Source: Dastarcus helophoroides (taxonomy: Eukaryota > Arthropoda > Insecta > Coleoptera > Bothrideridae). From it: a stretch of DNA of 64,000 bases. Under the pieces are notes generated by a model, which did no database searches, was not told the DNA's origin, and was given only the letters and a program-made list of their open reading frames with translations. The stretch spans positions 4,774,001 through 4,838,000 of the forward strand of contig CM053329.1 of NCBI GenBank assembly GCA_028583605.1, in the 5' to 3' direction. Shown piece by piece: positions 59,267 through 64,000 of this stretch; the first letter of the stretch is position 1, and the number at the start of each line of letters is the position of its first letter. The translations under genes were made by a program, and so were the position numbers.

Positions 59267-60754
59267 TTAGTTATAGAAAACTAAAAAATCTCTCACAGGT
59301 ACCTGACATTATTTCACTTTTAAAAAATAAAAATCATAAATAAAATATGTTCATGAAGAGCTTGTAAATGGAGCGTTTTATGTAGATTGTAGATAATGGT
59401 GGGCTGCACGAGTCCAAATTGATTTAACTGATATAACTGAAAGAAACACCTCAAGGGCGCAATCTGCGAGCTTCCTTTTGTAACGATTATAATTATCAAG
59501 TGCACCGAAAACATGATAGTGTTAAGTAATTATTTTTATGGAATAACCCTATTTGTAATAGAACTTACCACGAGCATGAACAACTTCCGTAATTACCATC
59601 ACCTAAACAGTCTGTATGTTCCTCTAGAGCACAAAATTATTTCATTAAAAAATAATTACTTAACGAACCCTACTCTAATCAAACCATAAAGATAAATGTA
59701 ACATATAATTATTTACATACCCCTATTAATGTGGGTATGACAAGATAACCTTTGTAGGACAATAAGCGGAAGCAGCCTTATCTACCATGGGATGTAAAAC
59801 AATAAAATAAAACCAAATCCTCGCCACAGTAAACAATAGGGCGCCGGCATTTAGGCTTCCTATAAAACTTTACAACTTCATTATAGAACCTTTCATGTTC
59901 CAGAAAAGTCCCAACAAAAGGATCTAAGTGTATGTATTTAATGAATAACATCGTCTCCAGAAAGTTGCAGATGTTAATTAGTTAAACCTTTAAACTAAAC
60001 TAGAAACACCGTTATTCTTGCTTGTTCTATGTTCTCCTCTAGTTCATATACGAATTTACTGAAATTCCCGAGATGTTTTGAAGGTGAACCCTGCATAATT
60101 TAGTTTAATGCTGGCATATGCTCCTTATGTTAATGATTTTCCAGAAAAGCGAGGAGCATATTAACCTCAATACAAGCGAAGTGAGATGCTCTGGTTCGCA
60201 GATTGAAGTAAGTGCACTTCGTTGAACAAACAAAAATATTTGCAAGCGGATTATTGATGGCGTCTCTTTCTACTGCAAAATACACAAGCATTTATGGAGC
60301 GTGTTACTATAAACAATCCGTCACAATTCCACTGGGTATTAAGACGACAAAATTAAGAACATTGTGTAACAAAATTCACCAGAGAAAGCTCCATGCAAGC
60401 TCATCATCTCATCTAAAACGCATGGTCAGCAATTCCTACAGGGAAATATTTCTGTGATGTGAGGCAATAAGGCAACCTTTGAAATGGAAAGGAATACATT
60501 AATATTTCCAATGTTTTGTAACAAGATTCTTTTAATGATGACAATTGGATGAATAGACATGCTAGGCAGCATATTATTTTCAAAAAAAAAAAAAGAAAAG
60601 CCGAAATAAGTTATAAAACTGAAAGTTTAACATAACACTAGAAGTCTGAAACCGGTCCACAAAGATCCCACCTCCCACACGATATTTGCATGAAATCTGC
60701 CTAACTCTATTTATATTTTGGTGGAATGGACTGGTCCTTGGTTATTTTCAAAAA
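59267..60754. other. No recognisable gene
   Basis: AT-rich DNA. The 81-codon frame at 60212-60457 is not recognised. Confidence 0.45.
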
Positions 60755-60939
60755 TTGATACACAAATCTTGTCCCCTGAAAAAAAGATAGATTAGAAACA
60801 CAACAACAGTTTCTCTAACGCGTTTCGATAGCCAAGCTATTATCTTTAGAATGATAGCTTAATTATCGAAACGAGTTAAAGCTACTGTTGTTGTGTTTCA
60901 AATCTTTCTTCGTTTCAAGGGACAATATTTGTGTATCAA
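60755..60939. repeat. Near-loopless palindrome of Penelope-type end sequence
   Basis: Arms 60755-60840 and 60854-60939 are inverted copies with a 13-bp centre. Each arm carries TTGATACACAAAT at the outside, GAAACACAACAACAGT in the middle and a CGxGTTTCGATA block near the centre. The arm matches the end of the Penelope-like remnant at 47885-47945 (AAACACAACAAAGGTTGCTC and GCGTTTCGATAGCCAAG). It looks like two element ends joined head to head. Confidence 0.85.
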
Positions 60940-62613
60940 CTCTATGTATAAGCAATAACTACAAACATTTTTCTTAGACCTTTAAAAAGATGGACAAACC
61001 AAATCATAAACTCTCGTTACAGAGCATTCCTGGCTCACAACAAACTCTCTTAATAAATAATGTCAACCGATGCGTATCATATCATCCGGTACACAGGTAG
61101 AGCTATTGAGAGCAAATATCAATATCACTAATTAATGTTTCAAATGTATAATTATTAACATTTCTATTACACTTGAAAGTAATGTGAAAATAATTGTATC
61201 TATTATAAATTTTTGTTATTTTAATCAACTAGTCTGACGAAAAAAAAGCAGGAACTTTTTAAATAAGTGAGATCCTGACGATAGAAAATGCTGACCTGTT
61301 TGTTTAAAATCAGTTTAAAACCCAGAGTCGATATCAACACAGGTATTTGGTTTTTTTACTACTTTAAATCCGTAATTTAAATAATTATTTTTTCCGAAAA
61401 CTGCAATTTATTTTCTCCTAATCCTGAAATTTTTATTTTAGTTTCTTTGATTATTATTACCTATTCTCATAAATTTCTAGCTTCCTCGAAATAATAACAT
61501 TATAAAAAATCCTAACAAAATTTCGATTTTAATCTTTCGCGTTGCTGCTCAATATACCGAATTTTTTTCTCTAAATGTTGAATAATATTCTGGAAATTTG
61601 AACTCTTTTCTCCAAATTGCGATTTTTTTCTGTACATTTGTGTAAACTGCATTTTTTCTCAACATTTCGTTTTCAAACTCGAAGTGATCATTCTGTCAAG
61701 TAGTTCGATTTTTTAAATGAAATTTCCACTTGCCTTTCCCACATTTCGATTTTTTCTCCTAATTATAAGTTTAGAGTTTTAATTATTGCTACACTTAAAT
61801 AGATTATTCCAATGAACCGAGAAAAAAGGAACTATTAACTGAATTTTCCATTATATTAACTTATATAAAATATGTATTGTTTACACATTTAAATTAATGC
61901 TTTAATAAACTATAATTCTCTTGCTGCATTTTCAATATCATGATATTAATGAATTAATTCGTAGACTAATATTATAGTGCACACGTAAAGTTTAATTATA
62001 CTAAACAAATCAAAATATTTGGTCATATTCATTTGCCACCATATCAACATTTCTATTAAATCACATGAATGTTAGAACTAATGCAAATCCTTGATTTCCT
62101 AGTGCAATAAATGATGTAAAATTAAAATACTCTAGATTTGGTTGATTCAATTAGAATTAAATATCCACCCTAAATACCCTTTTAGATCATCATTTTTAGA
62201 AAAGGGTGACATATTTCATCATATTTATACTAAGTGTAAATGTTATCCCTGCACCGCCAGACCAATCCAGCACTACTTTTTCAAATAGAACACCCTGTAT
62301 TTTCTTAGTGTTTTGAACTCCTCTCGACTAGTAGATTTTAAAAATGTCTAATACTTGGGATGTAGAATTAACAGATGGCGAGTTATGGATAAATGTATTT
62401 AAAAATTCGACGAACAAAGACTGCGTAGCACTAATAGTGTAATAACATTTGTAAACCAATAGAATCTGGTGACTAATTACGTGAACAAACCAGATACACT
62501 ATACTGCAGCGAAGCTACGAAAATGGCCGCTTTAGAGCAAATTGTTTTCGACAGCCAGTAAACTATAAATAACTATAAAAATGGAAAACCACGTAAATCC
62601 GTCGGAAGATTTA
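60940..62613. other. No gene; low-complexity patch
   Basis: 61380-61760 repeats TTTTTTCTC and AAATTTCGA words. At 62287-62299 AACACCCTGTATT is a lone outward-facing end like that of foldback element 2. Confidence 0.45.
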
Positions 62614-62825
62614 TTTATGTTCCAAAATGGTAGGGCACATTTAAGTCGGTCTGTACGTAATATCCGGAGGAAAATGGGAACGAGAGCTGCCACGATGGAG
62701 TAGCCAACTTCGTCACCTGATTTGACCCCCGTGGATTTAGTTTTGTTAGTTCTGTCATTTAAAAACAAAAACTTATACAACATAACCATAATCCATATAA
62801 CCAGAAGTACGATTAACATGACTTA
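62614..62825 (+). pseudogene. DDE transposase relic of the Tc1/mariner group
   Basis: The plus frame reads FMFQNGRAHLSRSVRNIRRK, then TRAATME, a TAG, PTSSPDLTPVDL and FKNKNLYNITIIHI. This follows the end of mariner-group transposases found in many insects. In them a QDGAPxH motif (second catalytic aspartate, here changed) is followed by WPxRSPDLTPLDFFLWG with the third catalytic aspartate, retained here in TPVD. The tryptophan codon before PTSSPDLT is now a stop. The rest of the protein is not visible. The minus frame at 62532-62819 is its shadow. Confidence 0.7.
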
Positions 62826-63305
62826 CAGCTAAAAGTTGCAAGTGTTTGTTTACAACGAACGTACCATTTTAATAAGACCAAGGAAGGCTGAAACAATTAT
62901 ATGGTTGTGGTGGCAAATATTTCCAATTTTTAGCACATTCGCACTGTTTTATTACATAACGTTTAATTGAAATCAAAATTCATATAAGCTGCGAGAAAGA
63001 ATTATTGTTGAATGTCGAAAATTGACCCCAAATATGTTACCATAGGTAATGGTTAGGGATAATTTGAAGTTAGCTAGAATGCTAGCTAAAAGTATCCCTA
63101 ATTGTATGTGGGTCAACAAAAGTTAGTTTGAACACCTACTTTTTTTCTTTTTAATTAAATGATAATAAAATTACTTAAGCTGATGCGATTTTTCTTGGTT
63201 TAATTTAAGTTTTAAAGCTGCAACTCCAAAAATATTCACTCTAGACCCCAAGGATTTTACATTTTTGAAATATACTCATTAAGAGGAATCCAAAACTTTT
63301 ATACA
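62826..63305. other. No recognisable gene
   Basis: AT-rich DNA, with nothing recognised. A small hairpin-like TTAGCTAGAATGCTAGCTAA occurs at 63069-63088. Confidence 0.45.
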
Positions 63306-63440
63306 ATATAGGGTGTCCTGGTTAATAAAATAGGAGGGACTGATTTGGGGGTGGAGAAATAGCAGTTGCACTAAGTATAAATATGACTGGGGATGCAGAA
63401 ATAGCAGTTGCACCAGGTACAAATATCACAAAATATGTCC
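63306..63440 (+). repeat. Transposon-like end followed by a two-unit tandem repeat
   Basis: TATAGGGTGTCC at 63307-63318 resembles the end of foldback element 2, but no inverted partner follows inside the window. A unit of about 50 bp with AGAAATAGCAGTTGCACxA at 63355 recurs at 63403, each copy ending near TAxAAATAT. Confidence 0.6.
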
Positions 63441-64000
63441 CCCTGAGAATGTTCATTGATGTCTTTTTGAGTTTTTCTAAAAATTACGATCTAAAAAGTT
63501 ATGTTATTGGATAGTTTTCATTCAAAAGCATTGTATATTGTGATAAAAAGGACAGAGATTTTCTCAAATGACTTGTTATGATACATAGCCTGTAGACATT
63601 AATAGCCATAAAATATTTAAAAAATCTAATGTTTCAATGCAATATTAGACAATTTTGCATTGCATAAGCATTGTGTTCCATCATAAAACAATTTTATTAC
63701 ATGATTAAGTTACACATCAGTGTTGAACGGGCCGGTAACATGCCACATAGACTAGATCAATAATGCAAATGCTCTGCATAAAATTGTATACATTCAATTA
63801 TTTATTTCTATAACTACGCACGCAAACCTGCCTTTGCTTTAATATTTGCGCTGCTATGTGCAATATTAACTAAAAAATGGTGAAATACCAATGTTAAAAT
63901 TGAATACATTATTTCATTAAAAGGATTATTCTGAACAATGAAATGGACATGAAAGTAAATAAAGACTAAACAAAAATATAATTTGATTAAAATAATCAAA
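63441..64000. other. No recognisable gene
   Basis: AT-rich DNA. The minus frame at 63814-63999 runs off the window edge and is not recognised. Confidence 0.4.

Overview
The window looks like nuclear DNA of an arthropod, most likely an insect. It is strongly AT-rich, and essentially all recognisable coding sequence in it belongs to decayed transposable elements of kinds common in insects: R4/Dong-like, APE-type and RNase-H-bearing LINEs, mariner, pogo and hAT elements, a Penelope-like element, a solo LTR, tRNA-derived SINEs and long foldback elements. I cannot name the species. I see no intact host gene, no rRNA, no CRISPR array, and no true tRNA gene that I would defend. The only host-protein similarity is a fragment of poly(A)-binding protein. 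The region is best read as intergenic or intronic transposon graveyard.

Layout. 0-12 kb: an RNase H tail of a LINE (3.15-4.18 kb), two mariner relics on opposite strands (7.70-8.34 kb plus, 8.46-8.88 kb minus), and copies of a dispersed repeat with a GGGTTCCGT hairpin (7.24 and 10.74 kb; a longer copy is at 26.8-27.5 kb). 12-17.5 kb: two tRNA-like SINE units, then an APE-type LINE split in its reverse transcriptase by a 1.56 kb insertion and lacking its catalytic YxDD segment. The insertion has a relative at 39.0-40.1 kb. 22-26 kb: an interleaved inverted-repeat structure, a short hAT element with 8-bp target duplications, and the PABP RRM4 fragment lying between two pieces of the same repeat family. 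29-32 kb: a hammerhead-ribozyme-like motif, a short tandem repeat, and a TA-flanked element with a duplicated 489-bp left end and a pipsqueak-type HTH remnant. 33.5-36.7 kb: a G-tract-bounded block of alternating inverted units. 38.7-40.1 kb: a short inverted-repeat element followed by the second copy of the LINE-disrupting repeat.

42-51 kb holds three TA-flanked elements of about 1.05-1.16 kb, each made almost wholly of long inverted repeats with a central spacer. A Penelope-like GIY-YIG remnant (47.9-48.4 kb) lies among them. 51.5-52.6 kb: a solo LTR with a 4-bp target duplication, 28 bp from a TA-flanked pogo-like relic. 55.1-59.3 kb: two R4/Dong-type LINEs in the same orientation, bounded by three TTA microsatellites. 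60.8 kb: a nearly loopless palindrome made of Penelope-type end sequence. 62.6 kb: a DDE transposase relic.

No genes here work together as a pathway. What stands out is structural: several unrelated families carry long self-complementary arms that would form double-stranded RNA if read through, and several insertions can be dated relative to each other by nesting. I did not find a convincing new biological system. The points most worth checking are the long-arm foldbacks, the interleaved inverted repeat, the PABP fragment junctions, the hammerhead-like motif and the microsatellite-bounded R4 pair.
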